From: Fasciola hepatica
Lineage: Eukaryota; Platyhelminthes; Trematoda; Plagiorchiida; Fasciolidae
DNA length: 64,000 nucleotides
Direction: 5' to 3'
Assembly: GCA_948099385.1 (NCBI GenBank)
Contig: CANUEZ040000196.1
Span: 107,001 to 171,000, forward strand
Positions 1 to 12,779 of this stretch are shown in pieces (position 1 is the stretch's first letter; each line of letters starts with the position of its first letter). The notes below the pieces were generated by a model. The model was not told where the DNA came from. It ran no database searches and worked only from the letters and a program-made list of their open reading frames with translations. The position numbers and the translations under genes are program-made.

Positions 1-81
1 ACACGGTTTATTTCAGTGCTTCCGTTCTTCAGTGCAAGCCTGGATATTTTTTATATCATTACCGGTCCGTTCTTATCGACC

Positions 82-95
82 ATATATATATATAT

Positions 96-128
<33 letters not shown>
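82..128. repeat. (TA)n microsatellite
   Basis: Alternating TA run broken by two AAA interruptions. Any open frame across it encodes only Tyr-Ile repeats and is not a gene. Confidence 0.95.
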
Positions 129-290
129 GTGAGTAGCAAGTAAACATGTAAACAAAATTTCCCCGGAAGCACACAACCAGTTTCGCGCTTGTAGCCGCTC
201 ATCAGGTACGCGTACTTGATATTTCTTCGCCTACTCGTCTTCACACTCGCACACTCCGATCTTATATGTTGACTGGGAACAGATACTTTT

Positions 291-345
291 CATATATATA
301 TATATATATATATCATATATATATATATATAGGTAAATATATATA
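291..345. repeat. (TA)n microsatellite, second tract
   Basis: A second interrupted TA run, about 160 bases after the first. The two tracts may be one expanded simple-repeat locus. Confidence 0.95.
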
Positions 346-1260
346 CAATGAGTAGAAAAGCCAAAACCGATTGTTGCACACAACGAATCCAGGATCACTT
401 TGCTCCACTCCTAAAATTTACATTCTTCACTCACTGCTGTTATTGATGCAGTCAAGGACGACGTTTTTACCAATCAACAGATGTTTCTTACCAAGGCAGG
501 GTTAAAATGATGAAATATTCACGCTGCTTACATAGATCGTGGAATTTACTGCCAATACCCAGTGTTTCTGCGTCAGTGAGAAATTGTCCGTTGAGTTGAT
601 GCAGTGAGGAAATAGCTCTTCATTCGGGGTGTAAACATTCGAGTGGTTATGAAAATGATCGTCGGTTCCGTTGCGTAGAGATGCATCTGATGACAGAGTT
701 CAGGCACTTACCATTATGATGATTGGGGAAATACCCGCGTTTTCATTGAACTGACCACCTTTTTCTTTTTCCGCTTTCGGGTTTGAGTATTTGCGGGCAA
801 ATGGAACTAGGTCACCGTTTGCCTGCAGTACCTACCTTACAAAGACTTCCTCCTCGTTCTAGGCACCATCCGTGCAAATTCCACGTGCTCTGTGACATAC
901 TGTCCGGATGATGCCAACTTTGCTCCCCGCAGAAATAAAACTAGTGAATTTCGGCCACTGCGCAGACCAGGTACTTTGTTGGGAAAAAGACCTGCTGACT
1001 AATGTATTTGTTCGACGAATGAGTCTAATGTCTAAAGTGTCACTTTTGGCTTATCAATCTATATGACATGTCAGTATTATATTCGGATGAACTACATTCA
1101 ACTTTTAAAGAGTCTCTCTTGGTCCCCATTATTTTTTGCGGATCATAAATATGTCATCGACGCAACGAGGTTAGGGTGTCTTTTGTTTGAGATCGACAAG
1201 AAATTCATCTGCGACAATTAGTCAAAATTGACATCTCAATGCGATGAAGTTCTTTTCGAG
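346..1260. other. No recognisable gene
   Basis: Stops occur in all frames and I recognise no transposon protein, RNA gene or sizeable repeat. This stretch is outside the inverted duplication: homology to the right part of the window starts only near 1,260. Confidence 0.6.
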
Positions 1261-1960
1261 TATATAGACAGCAAATGCTCAAAACGACAAGGCGGGAGCG
1301 AGTAATGTGGCTTACAGAAAGGTCCTTATTTAAGAGGGCGTTTCGACAAATCAACGATCAGAAGAGAGGCAATTGCTTGAAGGACACATAAGTGTGGTGG
1401 GGAATACACGGAATAGCAAGACTATGAGAAAGTGCATGATCGTAGCATGACGGCCAAGTTCAGTCATCCACACGGAAAAGGCATATGGAGAGTGGAAGTT
1501 AATGACGTCCAAACCTTTGAACCTTTTCTAGTAACCCAGGTAATTAGGACACAAAAACAGAACGGGTCATGACCACCAAATGCTCAGGGCTCAGATATTC
1601 CTAAATTGGGAGGGAGGGCTACGTGAGCGATAAAATTAGTTTAGAACCAGAAATCAGTACGAACTGGTAATATCAACAATAAGACAAATGACAACTGAAG
1701 TTTATCGACACGTGTCATAGAAAAAAGACCTAAATTACGTGACTCAATGGGATTAAACAAACAAAATTTCACGCGGGTTTGGAAGCGAATAAGATTTGGT
1801 GGTCAATGTGGAAACTGGTGGTCAAATTTGAAGAATAGAAAACGAAATTTTTGGTAAATGCAAGAAGAGATTATGATAGATAGCATGAAATCTTGACTAA
1901 ACCATTTTGAAGGAGTTTCTCGATCAGTTCAAGCTGGACTTCCAAGTGTAGTTTCAATAA
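1260..1960. other. Insert of unknown origin between Gypsy RT and RNase H
   Basis: Separates the Gypsy RNase H at 1,975 from where the RT should be. The same insert is present inverted at about 60,830-61,500, so it predates the duplication. It contains many stops and I recognise no protein in it. It could be a solo LTR or a non-autonomous element, but I cannot see defined ends. Confidence 0.4.
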
Positions 1961-1974
1961 ATTTCTACAAAGGG

Positions 1975-2965
1975 TTTTCTAGCATCTACTTTCCGCGCTG
2001 TGTTCCTCGCCAGTATTGGATTTGTCAGACGTGTCCACGAACGCAAGTGAATTTTGCCCAGATACCGATGCAAGTGACGATGCTATCAGCGGAGCGATTT
2101 CTCAGTTAGATGGCCAAGAGCACTGTGTATCGTTTGGTAGTAGAACGTTTTCAAACGGAGAGAAGAACTACTATACTACTCTGAAGGTAATGATAACTTC
2201 GGTGAAATTTTAGGAAAAGCCGACACCACCTAATTGGTTGCCCGTTTTGTGTCCGCATGGACCAATAAGTACCATTTTGATTTCAGAATTTCAAGGACTC
2301 ACAAAGATGGATTGTTCGATGGCAGGAGCACTTACGTGAGTTCGATTACGTCTCCGAACACCGGTCGGGTAAACGCCATGAGAATGCCGATACTATGTCT
2401 AGACACCCGTGAGAGATCATGGTGATTGTCCGTTTTGCATCATGGATTTTGTGGGGAAACTGAAAGTATACTAGAGGACAATGGATAGCGATACAGGCAA
2501 GTGATACAAGCACCGCTTCATGCATGAAAGAATCAAAACTGAGAGTAGGAGATAGCAGGTTCCAAACTATGGCCGAAGCAGCTATGGAGCCCCTGAGATT
2601 CCTTTGAGATGGCAGACGGCATAGTGGTCCTCCAGTATGAACCATATTATTCGGTAAATAACGTTTTTCCTTGAGCAACATTGTGGACTGTCTCGACAAC
2701 ACTGCATGCAAACTTAAGTCATCCAGGCATCAACAAGTTTGAACATGCTGCTAGACTTCCGTTTTGGTGGCCATATTAACGGAGGGATATTCTAGATTTT
2801 TGGTCTATGGCTCAACAACGCTATGCCCAATGCTGGCATGCCGGAAATGCTGTCGATGAAATGGAAAGGGTCTTCTGTAGTTGAAAAAAACTTGGTAAGA
2901 TAGTTTGTGCGTTATTCCCAATTCGGGTCACTCTGGTCATCCACTGTTTGTGGTTCATCCTAATA
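1975..2965 (+). pseudogene. Ty3/Gypsy pol fragment: RNase H and integrase zinc-binding region
   Basis: RNase H degrades the RNA strand of the RNA:DNA hybrid during reverse transcription, and integrase inserts the cDNA. The open frame at 2,016-2,213 carries DTDASDDAISGAISQLDG followed by CVSFGSRTFSNGEKNYYTT, the start of a Gypsy RNase H with its catalytic Asp. Further on, in shifting frames, come an EFDYVSEHRSGKRHENADT-like stretch (normally the end of RNase H) and SHPGINKFEHAARLPFWWPY, the integrase HHCC zinc-binding region, ending in CAQCWHAG. Several stops and frameshifts show it is dead. The inverted copy at 60,060-60,830 shares the same extent. RT, protease and the integrase core are absent here. 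Confidence 0.8.
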
Positions 2966-3229
2966 AAATGAAACCGCACAAAAGTGGAATTCACTGAGAT
3001 GGCGATATGGTGTCATAAGTGCGGTCAGAATCAGAAGTTCTAGTTCAGTTTCAGTTTACGCAAACTCGCAATTCGGTGCTTTGGTTTCGGTTGATACCTC
3101 CCACCAGCATCGAGTAAAGAGCGAAAGAACAGAAGGACGAAGAAGATAATTCCAAAAAAATAAAAGTGATAAGCTGAAGTCACGGGGAACAAATATAATT
3201 CGAATATAGCTGGGTCACTGTCCATGACA

Positions 3230-5400
3230 CAGTCATTTCACTTAATGCCTCAAATCATTTGGTGAGCAGATTAGATGGACCCCAACCTAGAAACATAACA
3301 CGTCCTACCTGGCTAAGTCTACCGATCAAGGTTTTAATAATTTTTTTCCCCTGTTATGTACTAACCAGATCGACCTACCTTCCCACTACTGTCCACCTTA
3401 AAAAGGAGCTTAATATGAGGAAGTCTGTCGGTGGGCATGCGTAACACATATCCCAGTCACCTTAACCTGTTTGTATTCATTGCCTGATCCGCAGACTGAC
3501 CTCTTGTTCTCAACACCCTACGTCTAACCTCAGCATTACTGATGAGGTGTTCCAACCACAATCGATAATGATACGGAGACCTCGATTGTCGAACATCGGC
3601 AGCAACAACCTATCTTCTACTTTTAACGGCCATGATTCTGAGGCGTATAGAAGATCAGACCTAACGGCCGCCGTGTACACTCGACCCTTGACAGACAAGT
3701 GGATGTCGCGCCGTGGCCACAAGTAGCTGAGTTTGACAAAAGCCAAACATGCCTTCTGAATAAGCAGTGACACTACATCCGATAATTCTCCACGTTGTAA
3801 GATGTAAAGGCCCAGATAACAACACTCATCTACTTTCACTTCGGCCGCTCCTGACAAGATGAGTTTTAGTGTAGCGTCAACCCAGTCCTGCAACAGAATT
3901 TTACACTGTGAAGGTACACGACGCATCTCAACCACTGCTACATTGTTGTTTAGGTCGACTGAGTCGAACGCCGGTTCCAGTTTGGGAAAGATAGAGATTT
4001 TGGGCCCATGGAGGATATGTATCTGTTCTATGATTTCTAATACAGTCAAAATGTGGTTTATACAACCCGGACTGAGTCTGAAACGAACATGGTTCTCATG
4101 CGTATAAATTTCATTGGCACTAAATAATCGGTGGAGAATAATACCGATCAGCAGTTTGGGTGAGTCACTAACCAAGTTAATTCCTCTGTGGTTTTCACAA
4201 CAGGATCTACCATCATTCTTGTACATCGGTGCAATAACCCTTCTCACATCGTTCCCTAGGATTCTACTCACTGTACCAAATTACCCGGAGGCGTTTTGCT
4301 AACTCCGACACCGAAGCTTCGCATCCATTCTTGAATAAAAATGAAGACAATGCCTTCAATCTAGCGGAGATGTATCTCTTCAAATAAGTTATCTCCGGCA
4401 TAAACATTTCTTCTGGCAGGTATATCCTGAGGGTATACTATTGAAGTGAGCCCACTGAACTGTTCCTCAAAGTGCTTCACCCAACGGTTTCGACGATATC
4501 CTTGAGAGTGAGTCAGTGGGCCGTCGGACTCTTTGCCTGATTCACATGCACTGGGCTTCTGTGAACTGACCCCCAAAATTTAACAATAATCATTCCGTAT
4601 ATGGCTTTTTCCATTTCCCTACATTTCGCATGTCCTCATTGCTCACGGTCACTTTTCAGGCTCCTAGTAAGTTGGAGTTTCGGAAAGCTAAGCACTTTAT
4701 TGAAAGTGGCATCCGGAAAAACTGATTTGCAAACATCCGATAGAGCTACTGATGTTGAAAATATTCGTCCGCTGTGTGGCATATTTGAACCAGAATCCTG
4801 TGTGGCATTACCAGCTGCATACAAGACCTCCTTGTTCTTCTGCCAGCGTTCATCTAAGTCCAAAATGTCCGGCTGCATAGTATACAGTGTCGATAACTGT
4901 GCCTGAAAGACAGATAGTCTGTTATCGTCTATGTGTGCACAGGCGCAGACAAAAGTTAAAAGACAATGTTCAGTTGATTAAAGTATGTCTCTGAGTGCAA
5001 CATTGTGGGGATGTGGGGGTACACCATGTAAATGGATGTCACTTCCTGTAGTAGAAATTTATACGCGCAAGCAACAATCAGTAGCCGGACCACAGTCGGA
5101 TGAGAAGGTCGTGACTAACAGTGAGGTTGATCGGGATAGCAGACGGGCTTTTAATGTGCTTTTCGGAACCACCCAAACGACCAACTTGGGTGTTGTAAGC
5201 CCTATTGCTGACCACCATATCCAATAAACACACGCTTCGAATCAGCTGAGATAAATAGCAGTGGAATCTTTCTTTGGTCTCAGAGAAGCTGATATCGTTA
5301 TGTTCATGCACAGACATTACGAAAAAGCATCGACGCCTTAGGTAATTGCTGTTGAAATGAACAGAACTATCCAACCGGATTTCGCACATAAGTACGCTGA
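3230..5400 (-). pseudogene. RTE-like non-LTR retrotransposon (LINE), internally deleted
   Basis: Read on the minus strand, the order is endonuclease remnant (NTQVGRLGGSE near 5,150-5,190), linker (RWVKHFEEQFSG near 4,480), reverse transcriptase (open at 3,510-4,271, 253 aa) and the C-terminal region with KGRVYTAAVRSDLLYASES. The tail continues to about 3,230 in other frames (VLRMPTDRLPH, then a VGR...GWGP stretch). RTE LINEs nick target DNA with the APE-type endonuclease and reverse-transcribe their RNA there. RT motif A is recognisable (AFDSVD), but the segment that should carry the catalytic FADD box is missing: the frame jumps from AFDSVDLNNNVAVVEMR to PSQCKILLQDW. The same deletion exists in the copy at 57,640-59,850. 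The element is inactive. Confidence 0.85.
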
Positions 5401-6057
5401 ATGGAATCCAGTTTAGCTGTTTTGTCCTAATTCATTTGGCGTTGACCACATGATCGCACGGCTATCAGTTCACATAATACCTCATCGCTGTCAAGCATTG
5501 CCCGTCCGTCACACACACACACACACACGCTGAACCACCACTCGGTTAACTGACCAAACCTAGACTAGACCGTTCGATTGGGCACCTAATTCCGATCGGC
5601 TGCACTCGGCAGGTAAGTATAATCACGCATATTTACTGACGTTTGCACATACGCACCCAGACAAGACCGTTACCTGTTCGACCCGTGACTAATCGTGTGT
5701 TTGCGTGTCTGGGCGAATCCCTGCCCTACTCACTGGCTGGTCAGAACCACCGATGGATTTCCGCATGTTCGCCTTTCCGTTCGTTTGTGTCCCTTAAATG
5801 CGCGTTCCTTTCTTTTTCATTGATTGTGGTGGTCGTTTCGTTAACCAGCTTGGTGACGTGTGCCTCGGCCAATTGGCCTTTCTGAACTGTACGGAAAGTG
5901 AGTAAATGTTGATTCTCCTGAGGACGCCAAGTTTTGAAGTTTGTACATTTACTCTCTTGATTGATTATTGTTTGCAGTACCGCTAATAATCCTCAGCTAG
6001 TTTGATTTGGTTTCTGACGAGAGCGCGTCACTCCAACTCGGCCTAGACACCGGATAA
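5401..6057 (+). other. GC-richer stretch with possible short spliced transcript
   Basis: A short CA run lies at 5,511-5,528. A strong donor (CGGCAG/GTAAGT) is at 5,612, a possible acceptor (CACCCAG) near 5,663, a second donor (GGAAA/GTGAGT) near 5,898 and an acceptor (ATTGTTTGCAG) near 5,977. Between them 5,643-5,885 is open and encodes a hydrophobic tail (SFSLIVVVVSLTSLVTCASA). This stretch has no counterpart in the right arm. It could be the 5' end of a host gene or a promoter-bearing leader of a transposon; I do not recognise the product. Confidence 0.25.
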
Positions 6058-6905
6058 ATTTGACTATATTTTATACAGAAAACACGAATAGCGAACAAGC
6101 TCGTTTTCGGTAACATCATCCTCGTGGCTAATACAGTTACATTTATAGGTTAGAAATGCATAAATTATGAACAACGTCTGTGTGCTAAAGTGTGATTGGA
6201 TGGTCATCAAAGTTGGTGTTGCGTAGTTAGGAGAGATAGGAGGGGAAATGTTGTTGTTTCGTGGTTGGGAAAGGGGCCCGTGAAACAAACTATATAGGTA
6301 GAACGACAAGGCAACTATCACAAAGGATCAAAGAGCACAAACCAACTTGGCTGTCCACGGGAGACAGAAAATCCATCACCAGCGCGATTGTGGCACACTT
6401 TGCGGACACTGGAAATCGTGTAAACGACGACGCGTTCAAAATAGTCTACAGAGTCCCTGTGAACGCGCCGAAGGCCGCTCGAAAACAACATCTAGCAACG
6501 GCAGAGACTGTGGCAATCAGATTATTCAATCCATCGCTTTGTTCTCAGAAACGTTTCGTTAAGGCACTAAAACTACCCTGGCCGCGATCAGAGACCGACC
6601 CTGGAGCTCAGTGTGACCCATACGTTGACCCTATGGTTCAAACTGGAAATGGATAATCCCCGAAACCCTTGTTCATTGTTTCACGGGCCCCTTTCCCAAC
6701 CACGAAACAACAACATTTCCCCTGCTATTTTCCAAACTATGCAACACCAACTTTGATGACCATCCAATCACACTTTAGCACACAGACGTTGTTCATAATT
6801 TATGCATTTCTAACCTATAAATGTAACTGTATTAGCCACGAGGATGATGTCACCGTAAACGAGCTTGTTCGCTGTTCGTGTTTTCTGTATATAATGAATT
6901 TGACT
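6058..6905 (+). mobile_element. Penelope-like element remnant with inverted terminal repeats
   Basis: Two arms of about 230 bases (6,058-6,290 and 6,677-6,905) are inverted copies of each other, roughly 90% alike by eye; they flank a GIY-YIG endonuclease region. Penelope-like retroelements are known for terminal repeats that may be direct or inverted. The reverse transcriptase is missing, so this is a 3'-end copy with an inverted partial tail at its 5' side. It lies between blocks A and B of the left arm and is absent from the right arm, so it inserted after the duplication or was lost on the right. Confidence 0.8.
6261..6656 (+). CDS. GIY-YIG endonuclease domain of a Penelope-like element (partial)
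   Basis: The frame is open for 131 codons and contains YIGRTTRQLSQRIKEHKP, the YIG half of the GIY-YIG nuclease with its Arg, followed by the PLE C-terminus ending in KALKLPWPRS. In PLEs this domain sits after the RT and nicks target DNA for priming. The first residues come from the inverted repeat arm and are not native. The upstream GIY half and zinc-binding Cys residues are lost, so activity is unlikely, though the frame has no stop over about 120 codons, making this the best-preserved EN in the window. Confidence 0.75.
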   Translation: MVGKGARETNYIGRTTRQLSQRIKEHKPTWLSTGDRKSITSAIVAHFADTGNRVNDDAFKIVYRVPVNAPKAARKQHLATAETVAIRLFNPSLCSQKRFVKALKLPWPRSETDPGAQCDPYVDPMVQTGNG

Positions 6906-6954
6906 ATAGTTCACGAATCGGACGTACTTATCTAACACTCAGTGGTATCGCGTT

Positions 6955-8775
6955 TTTTTGCCTGATTCATCTTCGTTCTTGAATGGACTCGTTTTGGTTC
7001 TGCGCTTAACTCAGCTAGTCTGGTACAGAATCTTCATTTGTGGTCGACTACAACAAAGTTTATGATTGATGAATGTCCATCCATGGAAGTAACGGTTTGT
7101 AGCATTGCCTCATCTTTTGGGTAAACCTTGTTACCGTTCAACATAATGAGTTTCTCCCGTAACTGTATCGCTTCTACGCTAGACAGAGTGTCCGTAGGCA
7201 TGATGTTCTTGGATGCATCTATGTCTAAGCAAAAACGAACCTCTTCTCCGTTCACCACTATTTGGCAGAACACATTTTTACCTCTCCGGCATCAGTATCC
7301 CGCTCACTCAATCAGTGTCATTATGCTTTCGCTCGTTGTCCACTGCTTCCTGGAGGAAACACTTTCCGTGAAATGGTTGAGCATCTTCTAGTTGTCACAA
7401 GTTGTTCCTAAGGCCGAGTAATTGTCTATTTCCACGACGTTTTGCCTAATTCAAAACAAACACTGCACCTTTGAATTCGTGAATGTTACTGATATGATTT
7501 TGTACAGATCAATATATTCTGACGTCTCTGTGGGATTTTTGGTTACTTTCACAACCCACCAGATATCGACGCACTGTTGGAATGATCATTTCAAACTTCG
7601 TGGCATCTTTTCTTATCACCACGGGGCTCACGTTGTCACAACAGTATCCAGTCCCGTATGTGGGTATTCTCAATCCAAGGGTTGAATTGCATGGTTGTAT
7701 CAGTGTTCTCAACCCCAACATAAATTATTCCAAGATTCACCGATCATATGTGGCCGTTGATTGAAAGAGAAAAAAAGTCGGCAGATAAAAATGATGAGGA
7801 AACAAGCTTTCTGTACATGCAACAAATTCGAAAACCAGTCTGATCTAACATTCCGTTTGTCTTGAAGTAATATGAATGGCAAAATGAATCTTCCATCTAA
7901 TACGGCTAACAACCTTAATGTGTAGTAATTCATTCGTGTGATTTGCAAATTGGATGACAAGCGGCAGCTTAGACGGTGGATTTGATCGAAATCAATCGTC
8001 GTGAGTAACAGTTACGTCAACATATTATTATATATATCCCACCGTAACAATAACTTGGTATATTCACTCCAGATCTGAATTAATAATGTTTGTTGTTTGA
8101 TCACTTTTTCATTGAAGCTACTGATAAATGGCGTTTATTTAAGTAGTAGAGTGCAGCGGGGATGATTCGGAATAACCATAATTGGGCTAGGTCACCATAT
8201 TAGCTCGTCGTTACAAAGTAGTCGAGCTGGAAACTTTTTCGAACTTTCGCCAACTTGGTCGTGGAGTTGGTTTCGATTTTTAATATAAATTTGTTTGTTG
8301 GTAGGCGACAGCTATGTTCAGCTTTGGGTTTACGTGTAACTCGTTAAGTGTTTCTCGTATCTTTGTTCTAATCTTCAAAAGCACATTGAACGCGTGTCCC
8401 GTACCCTTGTGATTGTGCATATTTTCGAAAACCGAAATAGTTTGGTTGAATAAGTAACTGGATAAACCCATACATGTAATTCCTTTGTCTGATTCAGATC
8501 ACAAAACATGGATCAAGTAGAGGGAGTTCACGATAGACTAGAAGATGTTTGGTATTTTTCGGGCCAAATAAGGATCTACTTGAAAACGGAATGCATGTAC
8601 ACATGTGTCGATGGAAATATCTTGCTCGTAGGTAACATTATCAGATTGGTCGGCACTAATCAGTCACCCCGGGAATATCGATTAAGTATCGTTTACGGTC
8701 CCTCTGCTATACAGTCTACCATCTGCATAGGATGACCGTCATTCGCATCCTAGTGCATTATCAGTTTTGAGTGAA
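6955..8775 (-). pseudogene. Ty3/Gypsy gag-protease remnant (block B, left copy)
   Basis: Matches 54,565-56,700 in inverted orientation along its length. The clearest part is 7,034-7,273: a protease-like stretch FCQIVVNGEEVRFCLDIDAS, where a D-T/S-G active site would be expected but Asp-Ile-Asp is present. Just upstream (about 7,390-7,270) is the end of a gag zinc knuckle; the right copy preserves NHFTEKC here. The remaining gag (8,470-7,400) has many stops and frameshifts. No RT follows. The assignment to Gypsy rather than another LTR clade rests on the knuckle-protease order and is moderate. Confidence 0.5.
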
Positions 8776-11700
8776 TAAGTGAGTTTTATGATGCACTAGT
8801 TGATGGATCGCTCAATCACCATATTCAGCAGTTCACTGTGTACTCGTTAACAAATTAAACGTTTTTCAAGAAACTACTTCGATCTGCAGATTATTCACAA
8901 ATGAGGGTGAATGAATCGAACATAATTTTGCACACATTCACCTTTCCGGTGCTTGAATAACTCAACTAACACAATGGAAGGGTAATCAGGAGCACTTTAG
9001 GCCTTTGCGCCCCGCATTTTTGTCAGTGGATATGTACAGACAACACCTTAATATTCTTTCAAATGTTCTAGTGTTGGTGCAAAAACATTCCAGTGAGCTG
9101 CGCCGTGTAGGCGCTCAAATTCTATGGATCAGATCAGATTTATAGACATAGTTAGCAGTCAAGTTTCAATCAGGTCATCGTCTCACTTCTCCATCATTGA
9201 CCAACTTGCGCAATATTGATCTCATACGCAAGTAGGTATCTTAAATGTTGCTTATTGTGAACCGAATAAAAATCAGTCTGACTTTTTGTTGAGAAACTCA
9301 CTTACTGTCGGGATAATGATTGGTTCATTCACGCGCATGGTTGGATCCACTTCCATGTCAATTCAGAACAGCCATTGACATTCTGTCTGTTTCGCTTAAT
9401 CGGGTCTGCTGTTGATCCAGGATGGGCTATGGCTTGCTTTTCCCAAAGTGAGCTATGAACGACACGCCTTCTTATATCCGCACATCAACGATTACCTTTT
9501 TGACAAAACTGCTATCGCATATCACACCAATAGTGGCATTGTTTGTTGACGCACTCCAAATGAACTGCACCATGATACGTTAACTGAAAAGATGGCTCGC
9601 TATCACTAGGATAGTTCACATGGACTGCGTTCGGGAGAGCATAGTTACTAAATTCTTGATGGGCATCTTGGTTGTTACGTAAAAAAATTGCAATAAAATG
9701 GAGGACTTCTTTGCACAAAAGCACCAAACCTTGAGAAAGACGGGAGTTCAAACGGATTGCTTGGAAAAACGCACCACCGACAGGGACCAAATTTGAGTTG
9801 CCTAAAAAGAATCATCGGAACCACGAAAAATTATCCCGACAGCTTTACTATGGGCTTATTTTGCTCGGTTTGCAAAGGTACCAAGAATATTTTTCCAAGC
9901 CTGAGGTTCAATTCATCCTATTCAAAGTTTATCGAAGACCAGATTGTGGTGCATGTGACCGTGACATTTGTGGGAAGGAAGTTCATATCGCTGGTTATTT
10001 TGAAAATTAGTGCTTTACACATAACGGCAAGGTAATATCGCAATTATTGATGTCGAGTTATCGGAAGAGGTGTAGTTGAGGAATATCAAACGGCAGTTTC
10101 CAGTATTTGAACGGAATCAGTGGGGCACTGATTAGATTATGTAAGAAAATATTGAGGTAAATGCTGACATATAATCAGAACACAAATGGTAAGGAAGATT
10201 TCTGCTCTTATCACATAAATTTTGGGTGGTTAATTCATATTGTACTTAGAAAAACGGTGAACATCGGTTATTAGGCTCTGTGAGGACCAGTGTTGTGGCA
10301 ATTCAGGAGAGAGGGAATTATTACGAAAGTCCACGTTTCTCGGTCCTTGAAGTTCGATGGACTAAGTACTGACAAGAAATTGGGGATAGAAGAAACCAGT
10401 ATATCTGGTAATGTAGTGGACTCATTTGATGGGTGAACCCTTCACACGAAGGGTAGAAACCGAAAAAATCTTAAAACGTAAACCGGATCACAGATGCACA
10501 TCATGAGAATGTGCAGTCAAGGGATGGTACGAGTTGTCGTGGAAATGTCGAGAGAGAAGCTGAAAGCTACTTTGTTTGACCCCAAAAGGGAAAATGTAGA
10601 GGCAGGAAACAGGATCAACGTGTTCCAGAATTTCTAGGGGGTGTGGTCAGTGTTGCCCAATTAGGGGTTAGGATTGAGAAAACGTCCAAATGCAAAAGTT
10701 AATGCGGTCTTAGAAACCATTCACTTTCAAATCAAAATTTTCCGTGGAGATCAAATATCCCAATTTGAGGAGACCCGGGTAAACATGAATTCTTTACTCA
10801 CAAACCATGCTTCATCCGAAATCGTCATGAACAGTCAGAGGATGTTCACGGCGATCACGGATGATCCAGTTATCTTAACCAAATGGGTGCAGATAAAGAT
10901 AGCTTGTCAGACTGGCAGGAAGTTGATCCGTTTTGCCCAAGTTACAACCGTATCAATAGAAAACAGATGTGATCCGCATGGCACAAGAAATTGATCGTTT
11001 CAGCATTGTCAAAGAAAAACACATACTCCACAATATGCAGCAGATCGTTTCCAATCACTCATTATTGTTGCAGTTATTGAGAACCTTGTAAAGTGTCAAC
11101 AATTTTCCGCCGTATTTGGCACTGTTCCCTTACCTGAAATTTCCATTTTAGGATATTCTACTGTTCACCATCTTATCAAGATTTCGCTTCTTCACGTGTC
11201 TGTGCCCTTTTCCAAATGTAACGATTTCTTGACTATATATCCAGAAAAATACGAAGGTTTTGGCGTAATGCTACTCATCACAATGTTCCCAGGTGTCTTG
11301 GACCAAACTGAATGGTTTTCTGCTCAGCATGACTATGATGGTGGACACTAACCTCAAACAGCTTAAACACAAACTTACATTGCAAAATATACTCCTTAAA
11401 TACATATTGATAAAGAGAACATCGTCCGAAATCCGTTGGTACGTACGTACGTTTCATTCTGAGTGAATATAATTTGTGAATATTTTTGACTGAGAAAGCC
11501 ATGAAAGCTCTCAACAGGATGTATCCGAGTGGATGATTGCCAGCATCAAATCCGGAAGACGCATTGCAGCTTTATTTACTGACCTTTAAAATAAACGATT
11601 TGTTGTGCTTCCGTTATACAGGAGTATTTACCGGGATCCGCAAATATTTGTTGGGCAAGGGCAATCATTACAAGACATCATATCAGGAGGGTTAAACCAA

Positions 11701-12500
11701 AAACCATTCTTTTTTTCGCGATAAATCCCAACTGTTGAGCAAGTCTATTTCGCGTCTATGCTAACCACACTGAACAGTGACAGCGATAGCGTGAAAATAA
11801 TGGGAACAGCATTTTTACTAATTCAATCAGTTTTCAAAAAGCCCTACTGTGTACGCACTCTATCTGGATGTGCAATGCGCAAGGGGGTTGGGATATTTCC
11901 CCGTCAACAAATGGAATCCAATTGATTAGGCAGCCTCTGTGTGGCATTTCTTTAGATATTCTTGAAATCTTATATGATATTTGTTCATCTACAACAAAGG
12001 AATCCATGGGAACGGGTTAAGGAAACAGTTAGCTGTGCGAAACACACACAACCGATGGGGACGTTCCATATTCTGAAACTAATATTCTTGTGCAATAAAT
12101 AGTTTTTGGAAAAACATTTTCATATTCGTTCATCGATTGTGAAGTGGGTGGGATTTGGATGATTTCTCGTTAGCTTGGGTAAACTAATATACCCAGAACT
12201 ATTGTTCTTCCACTTTGTTTACCACTGGTAATGCTCCTCATCGACGGGGTTTCCTGAAGCACCTGCAGAAGTCCGGTTGACGTACTGTTCGTGACAGAGA
12301 GTGAGCGGAAATCTGCTGTTTGTGTGCTTAAGGTTGCTAATAATTCTCTGTTTGCTTTCACAGAATGGTATTGAATGAAAGTGCATGAGTGATGGCAATT
12401 TTTGTCACTTGGCCTTAAACCTGTTCAGGTGGTTCATTCAGAGTAATGTAATAAAATCCTGTGAAAACAAAAGTCGTAAAACTTGAAGCCCTTGCTTACG
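8776..12500. other. Unique AT-rich sequence, no confident gene
   Basis: Present only in the left arm; in the right arm blocks C' and B' lie within about 0.5 kb of each other. Short open frames at 9,798-10,010 (+, with CGACDRDIC and a hydrophobic start) and 10,674-10,994 (+, 106 aa, polar) have no recognised homology and no convincing splice sites. Nothing else was seen. Confidence 0.45.
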
Positions 12501-12779
12501 AAAATCGCAAGATGCAAATTAGAAGTATGAGGTATTCAGGATGCAATCAGTGAGAACGAGGATTGACAACTTTTCCTCAGCGATCTTAATTTTCGCTATT
12601 CTCTTACGATCGTAGTTGCACCAGTGAGCGGGACAGATACGTATTGTCAACTGAACACCTGAATCTGCAAAGCGATCCGTCTCAGATACGATAATGTGTA
12701 GAGAGATTTGAACTTTGGTGCAACGTCCCTCAAGAAAGAAAGCAGGATCAAGTGGCCTTATTTTTAACTGCTGGAAGGC

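Larger units (their letters stand above)
1260..5400. repeat. Block A, left arm of a diverged inverted duplication
   Basis: The whole stretch has an inverted counterpart at about 57,640-61,500. Matching parts, in order, are a non-coding insert of about 0.7 kb, a Gypsy RNase H-integrase piece, a short junction, and an RTE LINE in the opposite direction. The junctions between unrelated elements are conserved too, which argues for duplication of a composite stretch rather than independent insertions. By eye the copies are roughly 80-90% alike in the best parts, with small indels. The left border near 1,260 and right border near 5,400 are approximate. Confidence 0.75.

Noticed and set aside
59..244. 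Tyr-Ile-rich minus frame
   Set aside because: Product of translating the TA microsatellite; no gene evidence.
3859..4302. Two plus-strand frames opposite the RTE RT
   Set aside because: Antisense shadows of the minus-strand RTE coding sequence.
7128..7764. Plus-strand frames conserved between 7.1-7.7 kb and 56.0-56.6 kb
   Set aside because: They are conserved only because block B is duplicated; the antisense strand carries the gag-protease motifs.
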